This document shows, piece by piece, positions 1 to 9,239 of a stretch of DNA of 64,000 nt; the first letter of the stretch is position 1, and every line of letters begins with the position of its first letter. The translations under genes and the position numbers were made by a program. This DNA is from Streptomyces apocyni (GTDB taxonomy: Bacteria; Actinomycetota; Actinomycetes; Streptomycetales; Streptomycetaceae): NCBI RefSeq assembly GCF_009739465.1, contig NZ_WHOM01000040.1, positions 238,541 through 302,540 on the forward strand, in the 5' to 3' direction. The notes under the pieces were generated by a model, which saw only the letters and a program-made list of their open reading frames with translations, was not told where the DNA came from and did not search any database.

Positions 1-40
1 ACGCCACGGCGCTCCAGGGCCGTACGCGTGGTCGGAAAGT

Positions 41-457
41 TCAGAAGTACTGGCAGTGGTCTGCCTTGGTCGCCTTCTCCTCAAGGAACCAGGTGGCGTC
101 CACGATGCCTTCGGCCTCCGGGATCAGGTTCGACGCGTCGACGTCGAACGAGCCCGCGGCGATCCGGCAGGCGTAGAGGTTCACGTTGCCGGTGCCCTTG
201 AGGTAGGTGAGGTAGTCGATGATCTCGGTGGGCTCGCCGTCCTTGGTCATCTTGGCCTTCAGCGCGTCGGCGTCCGCGGCGTGCCGTCCCTCCATCTCCA
301 GCGTGGCGGCTCCCTCCTTGGTGAGGGCGCGCACCGCCCAGAGCACGAAGAGCATGTCGACCTGAACGCCCTTCTCCGCGTAGAGCCAGGCGAAGGTCAG
401 TGGGGTGAGCATCTTGTCGTAGGCGTCGTCCCGGACGACGATGGCCAGCTTCTCCAT
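41..457 (-). CDS. DsrE/DsrF-like family protein
   Basis: The 138-residue product has the compact alpha/beta layout of DsrE/DsrF/TusD-like proteins: it opens with a beta strand (KLAIVVRDD), followed by a helix-rich middle and a further strand near [12 protein letters not shown]. The cysteine in LYACR sits where this family usually carries its sulfur-relay cysteine, and a second cysteine lies three residues from the C-terminus. Family members act in sulfur transfer or are peroxiredoxin-like proteins of unknown role. The ATG is preceded by a strong GGAGAGGAG ribosome site. The gene is soluble and stands alone; the next minus-strand gene ends about 100 bases upstream of its start. The specific function is not known. 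Confidence 0.8.
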   Translation of the reverse strand: MEKLAIVVRDDAYDKMLTPLTFAWLYAEKGVQVDMLFVLWAVRALTKEGAATLEMEGRHAADADALKAKMTKDGEPTEIIDYLTYLKGTGNVNLYACRIAAGSFDVDASNLIPEAEGIVDATWFLEEKATKADHCQYF

Positions 458-558
458 GACCGTTGTCTCCTCTCCCCGCCCCGTACCGGCTAAGCGCTTC
501 CCACGCTAGGGAGCGGGGAGGAGGGGAACATGCGTGGTGCTGCCGTATTCCTGGCGGG

Positions 559-3486
559 CTATGGCCGTACTTCTTCGGCCAGGCCGAGTTCCGTGGCGCG
601 GCGGGCGGCCGCCGTCCGGGAGGGACAGTCGAGCTTCTCGAGCAGATGACGGACATGCATGTCGACCGTACGAGGGCTGATGAACAGCTCCTCGGCGATC
701 GCGCGGTTGGTCAGGCCACTGGCCAGCAGGCGCAGCACCTCTTTCTCCCGGCGGGTGAGCCCGGCGGGCTCAAGCGAGCGGGCGGCGAGGCGGCCGAGCC
801 GCTGGTCGACCCGCTCGCCCATCGCCGCCAGCGCGGTCGCGCAGTCGCGTTCCAGCGGCTTGGCACCTAGCCTGCGGGCGATGCGATAGGCGCTGGTCAG
901 CAGCGAGACCGCGGTCTCCCGATCGCCTGACGCGGCCAAGGCCGTGCCCCGGCGCAGCTGGCTGAGCGCCTTCTCGTACGGCGCCGGAACGCCGCGCAGG
1001 AGCTCCACGGCCCGGCCGAACTGCTCCGCCGCCTGCCCCGCGTCGCCGTCCGCCAGGGCCAGCTCTCCGCCCGCGTGGGCCAGGGCCGCGAGGACCTTGG
1101 ACGAGCTGTTCCGCGTCGCGGCGGCGGCGAGCACCCGGTGGCAGCGCGCCAGGCCGTCGCGGGCACCCCGCTCGGCCAGGAACGTGGCGCTCCAGCGGAG
1201 CGCCGGCAGCGCGTAGTGCAGGTCCTCCTTGACGCGGCAGCGTTCCAGCAGGGCCGCCACGGATGCGCGGGCACCCGGCTCGTCTCCGTCGAGGCGGGCG
1301 ACCAGGGCCAGGCCCCAGACCGCGCCCACCTCCAGGCCGAAGACCTCCTCCGCGTGGCCGAAGAGGGCGGCGCGCCGCAGCGGCCCCCGCGCCCGCCGCC
1401 GGTCCCCCCGCAGTGCGCGGATCAGTCCCGACTCCTCCCGCGCCACCATGTGCAGCAACTCGGTGGCCTGCTCGTCGGCGAGGGTCTCGGCGCAGATGGC
1501 CAGCGAACGGTCCCAGTCGCCCATGAGCCGCACCACCGGCGATGTGCAGGTGAAGCAGACTCGCGCCAGGTCGGCGGCTTCCTGGTCACGGCACAGCTCG
1601 AAGGCCGCCTCGTAGGCGCCTGCCGCCGCCGCGTAGTCGGCCGCGTACTCCAGGGCCTCCGCCAACTCGTAGTACGTCTCGCCTGTCGACGCCCCCGGCT
1701 GGCCGGTCAGGGCGAGTGCCAGCCCGGACCGGGCGAGGGCGACGCCCCGCCGCCCGTCTCCCCGCGCCGCGATCAGCGCGCCTTGCAGGGCCAGTGCGTG
1801 GGCCCTCAGGTCGGTGCGGCCCGCCGCCTCGGCGTCCACTGCCGCCGCGCTCACCTGGTCGAGGGCCTTGGTGAGGTACCCCGCCGACTTCCACTGCTCG
1901 GCCAGGGCGAGACGCTCCACCGCCGCCTCGTCGGGCCGTCCCGCCGCCGTGAACGCCTCGGCCGCGGCCTCCCGCGCGGCGGCCACGCGCGGCCGGTCGC
2001 CGGTCAGACCGGCGGCGTTGGCCAGCCTCCGCCGCGCGACCCCCGCGCCGGCGAGCTCGCCCCGCGAGAACCGTATTGCCGCCACGTCGGCCCATCCGGT
2101 CACGGCCGCTGCCGGTTCCCCGCAGAGCTCGGCGCACTCCGCCAGGCGCTCCAGCGTGACGACCCGGCGCTCGGAGTCGACGTCTTCGGGCCAGCTCTCC
2201 AGGGCCTGCCGGGCGAGCGCCGCGGCGTCCCGGTAGGCGTGCACCGCGCAGAGCCGCTCGGCCGCGGCGAGCAACAGCGGTCTCGCACGCTGGTGTTCGT
2301 GTGCGGCGCTCCAGTGCGCGGCGACGGTCTCGGGCGGCGCGCCACGGGCTTCGAGCGTCGTGGCAGCCCGCTGGTGGTGGGCGCGGCGGCGGGCCCAGGG
2401 AATGGCCCGGTACAGCGCGTCCCGCACGAGCGCGTGCCGGAACACCGCCGATCCGTGGCCCTCCGCCTCCGCCTCCGGCTCCTGCGCCGCCTCCTCCTCC
2501 AGCAGACCGGACTCGAGCAACGCGTCGATGCCCTCCAGCCCCTGCGCACCCTCCGGCTCCACCAGGGCGGCCAGTACGGGGAGATCGACCCGTATGCCGA
2601 GGACCGCGGCGAGTTCCACCACCGGCCGGTGTCGCCGTCTCAGCCCTTCGGTACGGACCAGGACGGCGTCCATGACGCTGTCGGGGACGGAGAGCACGGC
2701 GTCCGACGCGAGGGTTACGCCTGTGCCCGTGCTGGTTCCCGTTCCGGTTCCGGTGCGGCGTAGGGCGCCGGACTCGGCCAGTGCCGCGGTGAGTTCCTCG
2801 ATGAAGAAGGGCAGCCCTCCGGCCCGCTCGTGCACCCGCGCGACCAGATCCGGGGAAGGCGTCCCGTCCAGGAGCCCGGCCAGGAGTTCCCCGGTCTCGT
2901 CGGCGGTCAGCGGGCGGAGCGCGACTTCCGCGAAGTGTCCCGAGCGGCGTACTTCGCTGCGCAGGTGACGGATGGGGTGGGCGCGCGGCAGCCCGTCGGC
3001 GCGGTACGTGGCGAGCAGCAGCACTCGCTCGGCCGCCAGCGCCGCCGCGAGCGTGGGAAGGAGCTCGACGGCCGCGGCGTCGGCCCAGTGCAGGTCCTCA
3101 AGGACGATCACGGTCTCCCGGCGCCGCCCGAGGTCTCGGAGGGTCCGCGTGATGTCCGCTACCAGGGCCGCGTGGTCGGCTGCCGTGCTTCGTGGCGTCA
3201 GCAGCGCGGTGACGCCCTGCGGCAGCACGTCGTCCCCCAGCTCATCGGCGACGGTGCGCAACACGTCCGACAGGGGCGCGTACGTCCCGGCGCCCGGGGT
3301 GGCGGTGCCCCGCAGCAGTCGGCCGTCCCAGTCAGCGAGGACGTCCCGCACGAGTCGGCTCTTGCCGACGCCCGCGTCCCCACGTACCAGGACAAGTCCG
3401 CCTGTACCGGCCCGGCACCGCGCGAGGGCCGTTTCCAGGATCGCCCTCTCGGCCGCCCGGCCCACCAGCGGTGACCACGCCACCAT
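559..3486 (-). CDS. LAL-type LuxR family transcriptional regulator with AAA ATPase domain
   Basis: The product is about 975 residues. An N-terminal AAA/STAND ATPase has Walker A GDAGVGKS near residues 36-43 and a Walker B-like VIVLEDLHWAD near 140. A long alpha-helical, TPR-like middle follows, and a C-terminal LuxR/GerE helix-turn-helix (LTRREKEVLRLLASG to about residue 970). This is the LAL (large ATP-binding LuxR) architecture, whose members usually activate nearby or pathway genes after binding ATP and an inducer. The open frame runs 168 bases further upstream, but that part is low-complexity and does not resemble the family; the ATG at 3486 gives the canonical WSPLVGR(A/E) start. The neighbours give no clear target. 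Confidence 0.9.
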   Translation of the reverse strand: MVAWSPLVGRAAERAILETALARCRAGTGGLVLVRGDAGVGKSRLVRDVLADWDGRLLRGTATPGAGTYAPLSDVLRTVADELGDDVLPQGVTALLTPRSTAADHAALVADITRTLRDLGRRRETVIVLEDLHWADAAAVELLPTLAAALAAERVLLLATYRADGLPRAHPIRHLRSEVRRSGHFAEVALRPLTADETGELLAGLLDGTPSPDLVARVHERAGGLPFFIEELTAALAESGALRRTGTGTGTSTGTGVTLASDAVLSVPDSVMDAVLVRTEGLRRRHRPVVELAAVLGIRVDLPVLAALVEPEGAQGLEGIDALLESGLLEEEAAQEPEAEAEGHGSAVFRHALVRDALYRAIPWARRRAHHQRAATTLEARGAPPETVAAHWSAAHEHQRARPLLLAAAERLCAVHAYRDAAALARQALESWPEDVDSERRVVTLERLAECAELCGEPAAAVTGWADVAAIRFSRGELAGAGVARRRLANAAGLTGDRPRVAAAREAAAEAFTAAGRPDEAAVERLALAEQWKSAGYLTKALDQVSAAAVDAEAAGRTDLRAHALALQGALIAARGDGRRGVALARSGLALALTGQPGASTGETYYELAEALEYAADYAAAAGAYEAAFELCRDQEAADLARVCFTCTSPVVRLMGDWDRSLAICAETLADEQATELLHMVAREESGLIRALRGDRRRARGPLRRAALFGHAEEVFGLEVGAVWGLALVARLDGDEPGARASVAALLERCRVKEDLHYALPALRWSATFLAERGARDGLARCHRVLAAAATRNSSSKVLAALAHAGGELALADGDAGQAAEQFGRAVELLRGVPAPYEKALSQLRRGTALAASGDRETAVSLLTSAYRIARRLGAKPLERDCATALAAMGERVDQRLGRLAARSLEPAGLTRREKEVLRLLASGLTNRAIAEELFISPRTVDMHVRHLLEKLDCPSRTAAARRATELGLAEEVRP

Positions 3487-3536
3487 GTGGGTGATTTTAC
3501 CGTTCTGGCCTCTTACATCCCTGCATCGCTGCGTCC

Positions 3537-4355
3537 CTACATCCCTGTGTGCTGCTCCAGGCCCGGCAGCAGCCAGCTCTGGAACGGGGCCAGCGCGGCC
3601 AGGACCAGGAAGATCACACCGACCGCGGTACTGAGCAGCGGTCCCAGCCGCCACAACTTCTCGAGGAAGATGACGCCCGCGAGTGCGGCCATCGCCGCGA
3701 TGTTCATCATGCCCAGCGGGATGAGGACAATCATGAGCCCCCAGCAGCAGCCGACGCAGTAGAGCCCGTGATGGACTCCGACGCGCAGGTCACGGGCGCC
3801 GCCCGACCGGTAGCCGGCGTAGTGCGCGAGCTGGCCCATGGGGCTTCGGCAGTGGCGCAGGCACATGTTCTTGAGCGGACTGAGCTGGTGCAGTCCGGCG
3901 AGCAGGAAGGCGCCCGCGCCGATCCAGCGCCCGGCTTCGGGGTGACCGTCGACCAGGTTGCCCGCTACGGCGAGGACCCCGTACACGAAGAGTCCGAATG
4001 TCGCCCAAGCGATCAGATAGCCGCCCACGAACTGTGTGGTCCGAGCCGCGCGGACCACACCGGACGACGACTGACGGCCGATGCCCCGGACCCAGGTGAC
4101 GGCCACTGGCGCCACGGACGGGAACATCATGGCGATCATCATGATCACCCAGAAGAGCAGGAACAACGGCAGGGTGAGACCCATGGTCCCTGGCTCCATG
4201 CCCATGTCGTCGTCGGGGCTGGCCTGTCCGACGACGAGGACCCACGCGAGCACGGCCAGCAGCAGCATGAACGACCAGGCGACGGCCATCGCCCGGGCCG
4301 GGAGCAGATTGCCCGGCCGCAGGGGCGCGGAGAGGGGCGGTCGGCTGCGGAACAC
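3537..4355 (-). CDS. DUF2182 integral membrane protein
   Basis: This is a polytopic membrane protein with hydrophobic segments at MLLLAVLAWVLVVG, LTLPLFLLFWVIMMIAMMFP, FVGGYLIAWATFGLFVYG and MMNIAAMAALAGVIFLEK, and a cysteine-containing loop (MCLRHCRSPMG, then HHGLYCVGCCWGLM) typical of DUF2182, described as a predicted metal-binding membrane family. The start is uncertain: GTG at 4355 gives about 20 residues before the first helix, while ATG at 4289 would start immediately before it. The longer frame to 4682 has no membrane-protein character and overlaps the divergent neighbour. DUF2182 genes commonly sit beside DUF1326 genes, as here, where the two are divergent and about 210 bases apart. 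Confidence 0.82.
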   Translation of the reverse strand: MFRSRPPLSAPLRPGNLLPARAMAVAWSFMLLLAVLAWVLVVGQASPDDDMGMEPGTMGLTLPLFLLFWVIMMIAMMFPSVAPVAVTWVRGIGRQSSSGVVRAARTTQFVGGYLIAWATFGLFVYGVLAVAGNLVDGHPEAGRWIGAGAFLLAGLHQLSPLKNMCLRHCRSPMGQLAHYAGYRSGGARDLRVGVHHGLYCVGCCWGLMIVLIPLGMMNIAAMAALAGVIFLEKLWRLGPLLSTAVGVIFLVLAALAPFQSWLLPGLEQHTGM

Positions 4356-4566
4356 CCCTCCAGGCCACCACAGAAGGCGGCCGGTCGCGCGGGCAGCCGT
4401 TTGACCTGGACACCTTGGCCCCTTGCGGCAACACGGGGAGAATGGGACGTGATGACCCGTGTCACCGAGCGGAGCGGACGCGGTGTCCCACGGTGTTGTG
4501 TCTCCCGCGAGATCGCCGCCCCCCACCAGATCCACCCGGTGGTGCGGACCGCGAGGAGGCGAGGAC

Positions 4567-5229
4567 ATGACTGAGACAGCTGAGACAGCGAAGACCGTTC
4601 CGAAGTGGCATGTGACCGGGGACTGGTTCGACACCTGTAAGTGCGACGTGCCGTGCCCGTGCTCGTTCGCGCAGAAGCCCACCTACGGTGACTGCGAGGG
4701 AGTGCTGGCCTGGCACATTCGCGAGGGGCGCTACGGCGATGTGTCGCTGGACGGGCTCAACGTGCTGATGGTCGCCTCGTTCGTTGGCAACGTGTGGGCC
4801 GAGCACTCCGATTCGTACGGGGCGGTCTTCCTTGACGAGACGGCCGACGCGGCGCAGCGCGAGGCTCTCCAGATGATCTTCGGCGGTGCGGCCGGCAGCT
4901 GGCCCGCTGAGTTCAACAAGTTGTTCGACGGCGAGATGCGGGGCATGGACTTCGCCCCCATCGACATTCAGGTCGACGAGGACCTCGGCGGCTGGAGGGC
5001 CACCGTTCCGGGCCGGGTCGAGGCCAGCGCGACGGCTCTCACCGGACCGACGACGCCCGAGGGCGCGCGCGTGCAGTCGACCAACCTGCCGGGCTCGGAG
5101 ACCGGCCCGGGCCAGGTCGCGACCTGGGGCCGCGCGACAGCGGACCGTGCCGACGCCTTCGGCTTCAAGTGGAGCCGGGAAGGCCAGTCCAGCAAGCACA
5201 TCCCCTTCGACTGGTCGGGTCCGACCTGA
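4567..5229 (+). CDS. DUF1326 domain-containing protein
   Basis: The 220-residue soluble protein carries the DUF1326 hallmark cysteine cluster TCKCDVPCPCSF near residues 25-35, which suggests metal or cofactor binding. The rest matches the family pattern (GDCEGVLAWHIREG, then a conserved FAPIDI segment). Translation starts at the ATG at 4567, behind GAGGAGGCGAGGAC. The frame is open about 108 bases further upstream, but that part is not conserved-looking. The divergent DUF2182 membrane gene is the usual genomic partner of this family, so the two probably act together. The biochemical role of the pair is not established. Confidence 0.88.
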   Translation: MTETAETAKTVPKWHVTGDWFDTCKCDVPCPCSFAQKPTYGDCEGVLAWHIREGRYGDVSLDGLNVLMVASFVGNVWAEHSDSYGAVFLDETADAAQREALQMIFGGAAGSWPAEFNKLFDGEMRGMDFAPIDIQVDEDLGGWRATVPGRVEASATALTGPTTPEGARVQSTNLPGSETGPGQVATWGRATADRADAFGFKWSREGQSSKHIPFDWSGPT

Positions 5230-5242
5230 CGGGTGTGCCCGG

Positions 5243-5860
5243 CTACTCGGCGGAGGTGGTAGCCCACAGCTCGGTGATCGACACATCCAGCTCGGCGAGC
5301 AGGCGGCGCAGCAGCGGCAGGGAGATCCCGATGACGTTGCCGTGGTCGCCCTCGATGGAGTCGATGAACGGTGCCGAGCGCCCGTCCAGGGTGAAGGCCC
5401 CGGCGACGTACAGCGGTTCGCCAGACGCCACGTAGGCGGCGACCTCCGCGTCCGACGGCTCACCGAAGTTCACCGTCGTGGACGCGGTGGCGGATACGGA
5501 CCGTCCGGACGCGGTGTCGATGACGCAGTGCCCGGTCCGCAGCACGCCCGCGCGGCCGCGCATGGACTTCCAGCGGGCGGTGGCCTCTTCGGCGTCGGCG
5601 GGCTTGCCCAGCGCCTGGCCGTCCAGTTCCAGCACCGAGTCACAGCCGACGACCAGTGCGTCCGCAGCCTCGTCGCGGGCGGCCACCACGGAGGCCTTCG
5701 CCTCGGCCAGTACGCGGGCGAGTTCGCCGGGCGTGGGCGCGGTCAGCGCGTCCTCGTCGACCCCGCTGACGACGACCTCGGGCGCGAGCCCGGCCTGGCG
5801 GAGCAGCCCGAGGCGGGCGGGCGACTGGGAGGCGAGGATGAGGCGGCGGGGCTCAGGCAT
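5243..5860 (-). CDS. maf: Maf family nucleoside triphosphate pyrophosphatase
   Basis: The 205-residue protein begins with the Maf signature [19 protein letters not shown] and carries the conserved [18 protein letters not shown] and [19 protein letters not shown] motifs. Maf proteins hydrolyse non-canonical or modified nucleoside triphosphates (house-cleaning dTTP/UTP pyrophosphatases) and have been linked to septum control. It is the last gene of a minus-strand run that starts with pccB (pccB - accE - small membrane protein - maf), with short gaps, so it is likely cotranscribed with the carboxylase genes. It converges with the DUF1326 gene, whose stop is 13 bases away. Confidence 0.93.
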   Translation of the reverse strand: MPEPRRLILASQSPARLGLLRQAGLAPEVVVSGVDEDALTAPTPGELARVLAEAKASVVAARDEAADALVVGCDSVLELDGQALGKPADAEEATARWKSMRGRAGVLRTGHCVIDTASGRSVSATASTTVNFGEPSDAEVAAYVASGEPLYVAGAFTLDGRSAPFIDSIEGDHGNVIGISLPLLRRLLAELDVSITELWATTSAE

Positions 5861-5929
5861 GAGGTCCAGCGTAACCAGCCGCCGGTCCGTGCTCGCTCCG
5901 TGCCCGGTCAGTTCCCCGTCAGTGTGCGC

Positions 5930-6064
5930 TCAGTGTGCGCCGAGTACGAGCATCGCCAGGATCATCGCCAGGGCCAGCACCACGCTGGCGCGGCGCAGCA
6001 TGGCCTGGGTGTCCCGCAGGTGTTTGGGCGGGCCGTCGTCATCCTTGGGGTCGGACCAGAGCAT
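5930..6064 (-). CDS. mmpB: Small single-pass membrane protein (MmpB-like)
   Basis: A 44-residue ORF reads MLWSDPKDDDGPPKHLRDT at the N-terminus, then a basic patch (MLRRAS) and one hydrophobic helix (VVLALAMILAMLVLGAH) ending the protein. It sits between accE and maf on the same strand. I recall Streptomyces proteins of this layout at this position being annotated as morphogenic membrane protein MmpB; that name is from memory and unverified. The predicted topology is a short acidic cytoplasmic tail and one transmembrane helix. A downstream maf and upstream carboxylase genes suggest cotranscription. Confidence 0.7.
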   Translation of the reverse strand: MLWSDPKDDDGPPKHLRDTQAMLRRASVVLALAMILAMLVLGAH

Positions 6065-6160
6065 CCCTCGATGGTGCCGCGCGCGACGGGTGGGGCACCT
6101 GAGTACGCGTACTCAAGTGCCCCACCCGGTTGTGCCAGTTCGGGACTATGCGGACCCGGC

Positions 6161-6370
6161 CTAGCCCGGCCAGTACGTACGGCCCCAGCTGCCCGGACCT
6201 GGCGCGGGCAGCCGGTGCCGGGCCACCCGGGCCGGGTCGGACCAGGCGTCGGCGATGCGGGGCGCGCCCGGCTCCGCCGATGCGGCGGCCGCGGCGCGTG
6301 CTCTGACCACCGCCAGTGCGGCGGCCAGCTCCTCGGGGGTCGGGTTGCCCCGTACGACCTTGATCGTCAC
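6161..6370 (-). CDS. accE: Acyl-CoA carboxylase epsilon subunit
   Basis: The 69-residue protein has the epsilon-subunit pattern: an N-terminal IKVVRGNPTPEELAAALAV strand-helix motif, an Ala-rich linker, and a C-terminal tail rich in Trp, Arg and Pro (ADAWSDPARVARHRL ... GSWGRTYWPG). These small proteins stabilise and stimulate actinobacterial acetyl/propionyl-CoA carboxylase complexes by binding the beta subunit. It starts nine bases after the pccB stop, so the two are cotranscribed. The biotinylated alpha subunit is not in this window. Confidence 0.93.
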   Translation of the reverse strand: MTIKVVRGNPTPEELAAALAVVRARAAAAASAEPGAPRIADAWSDPARVARHRLPAPGPGSWGRTYWPG

Positions 6371-6379
6371 AGCGGCTCC

Positions 6380-7978
6380 TTACAGGGGGATGTTGCCGTG
6401 CTTCTTCGGCGGGAGGGACTCGCGCTTGGTGCGGAGCTGCCGCAGGCCCCGTACCACCTGGCGGCGGGTCTCGGAGGGCATGACCACCGCGTCGATGTAG
6501 CCGCGCTCGGCGGCGGTGTAGGGGTTGAGGAGGGTGTCCTCGTACTCCTGGATGAGCTGGGCGCGTACGGCCTCCAGCTCGTTCTCGGGGGCGGCCGCGA
6601 TGGTGCGGCGGTGCAGGATGTTCACCGCGCCCTGCGCGCCCATCACCGCGATCTGGGCCGTCGGCCAGGCGATGTTGAGGTCGGCGCCCAGGTGCTTGGA
6701 GCCCATCACGTCGTACGCGCCACCGAAGGCCTTGCGCGTGATGATCGTGATCAGCGGGACGGTGGCCTCGGCGTAGGCGTAGATCAGCTTGGCGCCGCGG
6801 CGGATGATGCCGCCGTACTCCTGGTCGACACCGGGCAGGAAGCCCGGCACGTCGACGAAGGTGATCACCGGCACGTTGAAGGCGTCGCAGGTGCGGACGA
6901 AGCGCGCCGCCTTCTCGGAGGCGTCGATGTCCAGGCAGCCCGCGAACTGCATCGGCTGGTTGGCGACGATGCCCACCGGGCGGCCCTCGACCCGGCCGAA
7001 GCCGGTGACGATGTTCGGCGCGAACAGGGACTGCGTCTCGAAGAACTCCGCGTCGTCCAGGACGTGCTCGATGACCGTGTGCATGTCGTACGGCTGGTTG
7101 GCGCTGTCCGGGATCAGCGTGTCCAGCTCAAGGTCCTCGGCGGAGACTTCGAGGTCGGCCTCCTCGGGGAAGGCGGGCGGCTCGCTGAGGTTGTTCGACG
7201 GGAGGTACGACAGGAGGGACTTGACGTACTCGATGGCGTCCTTCTCGTCACCCGCCATGTGGTGCGCCACGCCCGAGGTGGCGTTGTGGGTGCGGGCGCC
7301 GCCGAGGTCCTCGAAGCCGACGTCCTCGCCGGTGACCGTCTTGATGACGTCCGGTCCGGTGATGAACATATGCGAGGTCTGGTCGACCATCACCGTGAAG
7401 TCGGTGATCGCGGGGGAGTAGACCGCGCCGCCCGCGCACGGCCCGACGACCAGGCTGATCTGCGGAATCACCCCGGACGCATGGGTGTTACGGCGGAAGA
7501 TCTCGCCGTACATACCGAGCGCGCTGACGCCCTCCTGGATGCGGGCGCCGCCGGAGTCGTTGATGCCGACCACCGGGCAGCCGGTCTTCAGCGCGAAGTC
7601 CATCACCTTCATGATCTTCTGGCCGTACACCTCGCCGAGCGCACCGCCGAAGACCGTGAAGTCCTGCGAGAACACGGCCACCGGGCGGCCGTCGACCGTG
7701 CCGTAGCCGGTGACGACGCCGTCGCCGTACGGGCGGTTCTGCTCCAGGCCGAAGTCCGTCGAGCGGTGCCGGGCGAACTCGTCCAGCTCGACGAAGGAGC
7801 CCTCGTCGAGCAGCAGGCCGATCCGCTCACGCGCCGTCAGTTTGCCCTTGGCGTGCTGCTTTTCCACCGCGCGTGCGGAACCGGCGTGGGTCGCCTCGTC
7901 AATGCGGCGTCGCAGATCCGCGATCTTCCCTGCGGTCGTGTGAATGTCAATTGCTGCCATGGCGTCTCGCTCGGCCAT
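6380..7978 (-). CDS. pccB: Acyl-CoA (propionyl/acetyl-CoA) carboxylase beta subunit
   Basis: The 532-residue carboxyltransferase subunit carries the two crotonase-like halves of the family. Its N-terminal region ([18 protein letters not shown]), the [14 protein letters not shown] oxyanion-hole segment and the second-half motifs [14 protein letters not shown] and [15 protein letters not shown] match Streptomyces PccB closely, ending [12 protein letters not shown]. It transfers the carboxyl group from biotin to propionyl- or acetyl-CoA, supplying methylmalonyl- or malonyl-CoA for fatty acids and polyketides. The chosen ATG at 7978 has AGGGAG about nine bases upstream; an ATG at 7960 is possible. 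The open frame runs far beyond, into birA, but that part is antisense. Divergent from birA, the biotin ligase that the partner alpha subunit needs. Confidence 0.95.
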   Translation of the reverse strand: MAERDAMAAIDIHTTAGKIADLRRRIDEATHAGSARAVEKQHAKGKLTARERIGLLLDEGSFVELDEFARHRSTDFGLEQNRPYGDGVVTGYGTVDGRPVAVFSQDFTVFGGALGEVYGQKIMKVMDFALKTGCPVVGINDSGGARIQEGVSALGMYGEIFRRNTHASGVIPQISLVVGPCAGGAVYSPAITDFTVMVDQTSHMFITGPDVIKTVTGEDVGFEDLGGARTHNATSGVAHHMAGDEKDAIEYVKSLLSYLPSNNLSEPPAFPEEADLEVSAEDLELDTLIPDSANQPYDMHTVIEHVLDDAEFFETQSLFAPNIVTGFGRVEGRPVGIVANQPMQFAGCLDIDASEKAARFVRTCDAFNVPVITFVDVPGFLPGVDQEYGGIIRRGAKLIYAYAEATVPLITIITRKAFGGAYDVMGSKHLGADLNIAWPTAQIAVMGAQGAVNILHRRTIAAAPENELEAVRAQLIQEYEDTLLNPYTAAERGYIDAVVMPSETRRQVVRGLRQLRTKRESLPPKKHGNIPL

Positions 7979-8117
7979 CGGGATGCGGCTCCCTGCCTGG
8001 TCACGGGTCGATGAGGGGGTGTGAAGGGGGACGGTAAACGCTGAGCTACTGGTGCGTAGCGTAATGGCGCGGACGAGGCTCGGCAGTGCGGCGTTTGCCA
8101 CACCTAGGCTGTCTTGC

Positions 8118-9023
8118 ATGACGACACCAGAGCCGTACGGCAACCGCTGGTCCGACCTCGACCGGCCCCCGCTGGACGCGGCCGCGCTGCGCCGCGCACT
8201 GATCAGGCCCGACGGGTTGTGGACCACGCTCGACGTCCTGCCCACCACGGGCTCCACCAACGCCGACCTGGCCGCGCGCGCGACCACTGGGGCCGAGGGT
8301 ACGGCTGGAGGCGCCGCTGAGGGTGCCGCCGAAGGCGCTGCTGAAGGCGCCGTGCTGGTCGCTGAGGAGCAGACGGCCGGGCGTGGGCGCCTGGACCGGA
8401 GCTGGACGGCGCCCGCGCGCTCCGGGCTGTTCTTCTCCGTACTTCTGAGGCCGACCGGGGTACCCGTCGAGCGGTGGGGGTGGCTGCCGCTGCTCGCCGG
8501 GGTGGCCACCGCGACGGGGCTGGCCCGGGTCATCGGCACGGACCTGTCACTGAAGTGGCCCAACGACCTGCTGGCGATGGTCGACGGGCAGGAGCGCAAG
8601 GTCGGCGGCATCCTCGCCGAACGCGCGGGCGACGACGCGGTGGTGCTCGGCATCGGGGTCAACGTATCGCTGCGCGACGACGAGTTGCCGGTGCCGGAGG
8701 CGGGCTCGCTGGCGCTCGCGGGCGCCAAGGAGACGCACCGGGATCCGCTGCTGCGGGCCATCCTGCGCGAGCTGGAGACCTGGTACGGGACGTGGCGCGA
8801 CGCGGGCGGCGACCCGGCGGCGTCCCGGCTCCAGGAGACGTACGTCGCGGGCTGCGCGACGCTGGGCCGCCAGGTGCGGGCGGAGCTGCCCGGGGGGCGG
8901 ACGCTGACGGGTGAGGCGCTGGCCGTGGACGGCGAGGGGCGCCTGATCATCGGCACGGCGGAGGGCGTACGGGAGCCGGTCGGGGCCGGGGATGTGGTGC
9001 ACCTACGGGGAGCCGGGACCTGA
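8118..9023 (+). CDS. birA: Biotin--[acetyl-CoA-carboxylase] ligase
   Basis: The 301-residue enzyme lacks an N-terminal DNA-binding domain, so it is a monofunctional biotin protein ligase. It has [13 protein letters not shown], the biotin/ATP loop [15 protein letters not shown], the LKWPNDLL motif and KVGGILAE, all standard for BirA/LplA ligases. It attaches biotin to the alpha subunit of acyl-CoA carboxylase, consistent with the divergent pccB. Between the ATP-side helix and the catalytic loop, residues about 58-77 form an in-frame GA(A)EG repeat (8300-8350), an insertion not expected in the fold core. The ATG at 8118 is chosen over upstream in-frame ATGs because the leader is not conserved-looking. 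Confidence 0.94.
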   Translation: MTTPEPYGNRWSDLDRPPLDAAALRRALIRPDGLWTTLDVLPTTGSTNADLAARATTGAEGTAGGAAEGAAEGAAEGAVLVAEEQTAGRGRLDRSWTAPARSGLFFSVLLRPTGVPVERWGWLPLLAGVATATGLARVIGTDLSLKWPNDLLAMVDGQERKVGGILAERAGDDAVVLGIGVNVSLRDDELPVPEAGSLALAGAKETHRDPLLRAILRELETWYGTWRDAGGDPAASRLQETYVAGCATLGRQVRAELPGGRTLTGEALAVDGEGRLIIGTAEGVREPVGAGDVVHLRGAGT

Positions 9024-9106
9024 GCTTTCCCCCGCCTTACCACCTGCTTGGCCGCCCGCTTTCCCACCCGCTTCCCGCCCGCTTTCCTGCCTGCTCGGCC
9101 GCCCGT

Positions 9107-9144
9107 GTCCACCAGGCGGCCACCCGGGTGTCCACCTGGTGGAC
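9107..9144. terminator. Stem-loop after birA
   Basis: Ten-base arms at 9107-9116 (GTCCACCAGG) and 9135-9144 (CCTGGTGGAC) form a perfect inverted repeat around an 18-base GC-rich loop. It lies 84 bases after the birA stop and 95 bases before the cya start. It is read as a factor-independent terminator without a U tract, as is common in Streptomyces; a regulatory element for cya is the alternative. Confidence 0.45.
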
Positions 9145-9239
9145 GAGGCCGGAAGCGGCATACGTGAGCCAGGGCACACCTGTCGTATCGTGGGGCCCGG
9201 TCGATAGCAGACCGTGGCAGATCGGAAGGGCAATACGCA

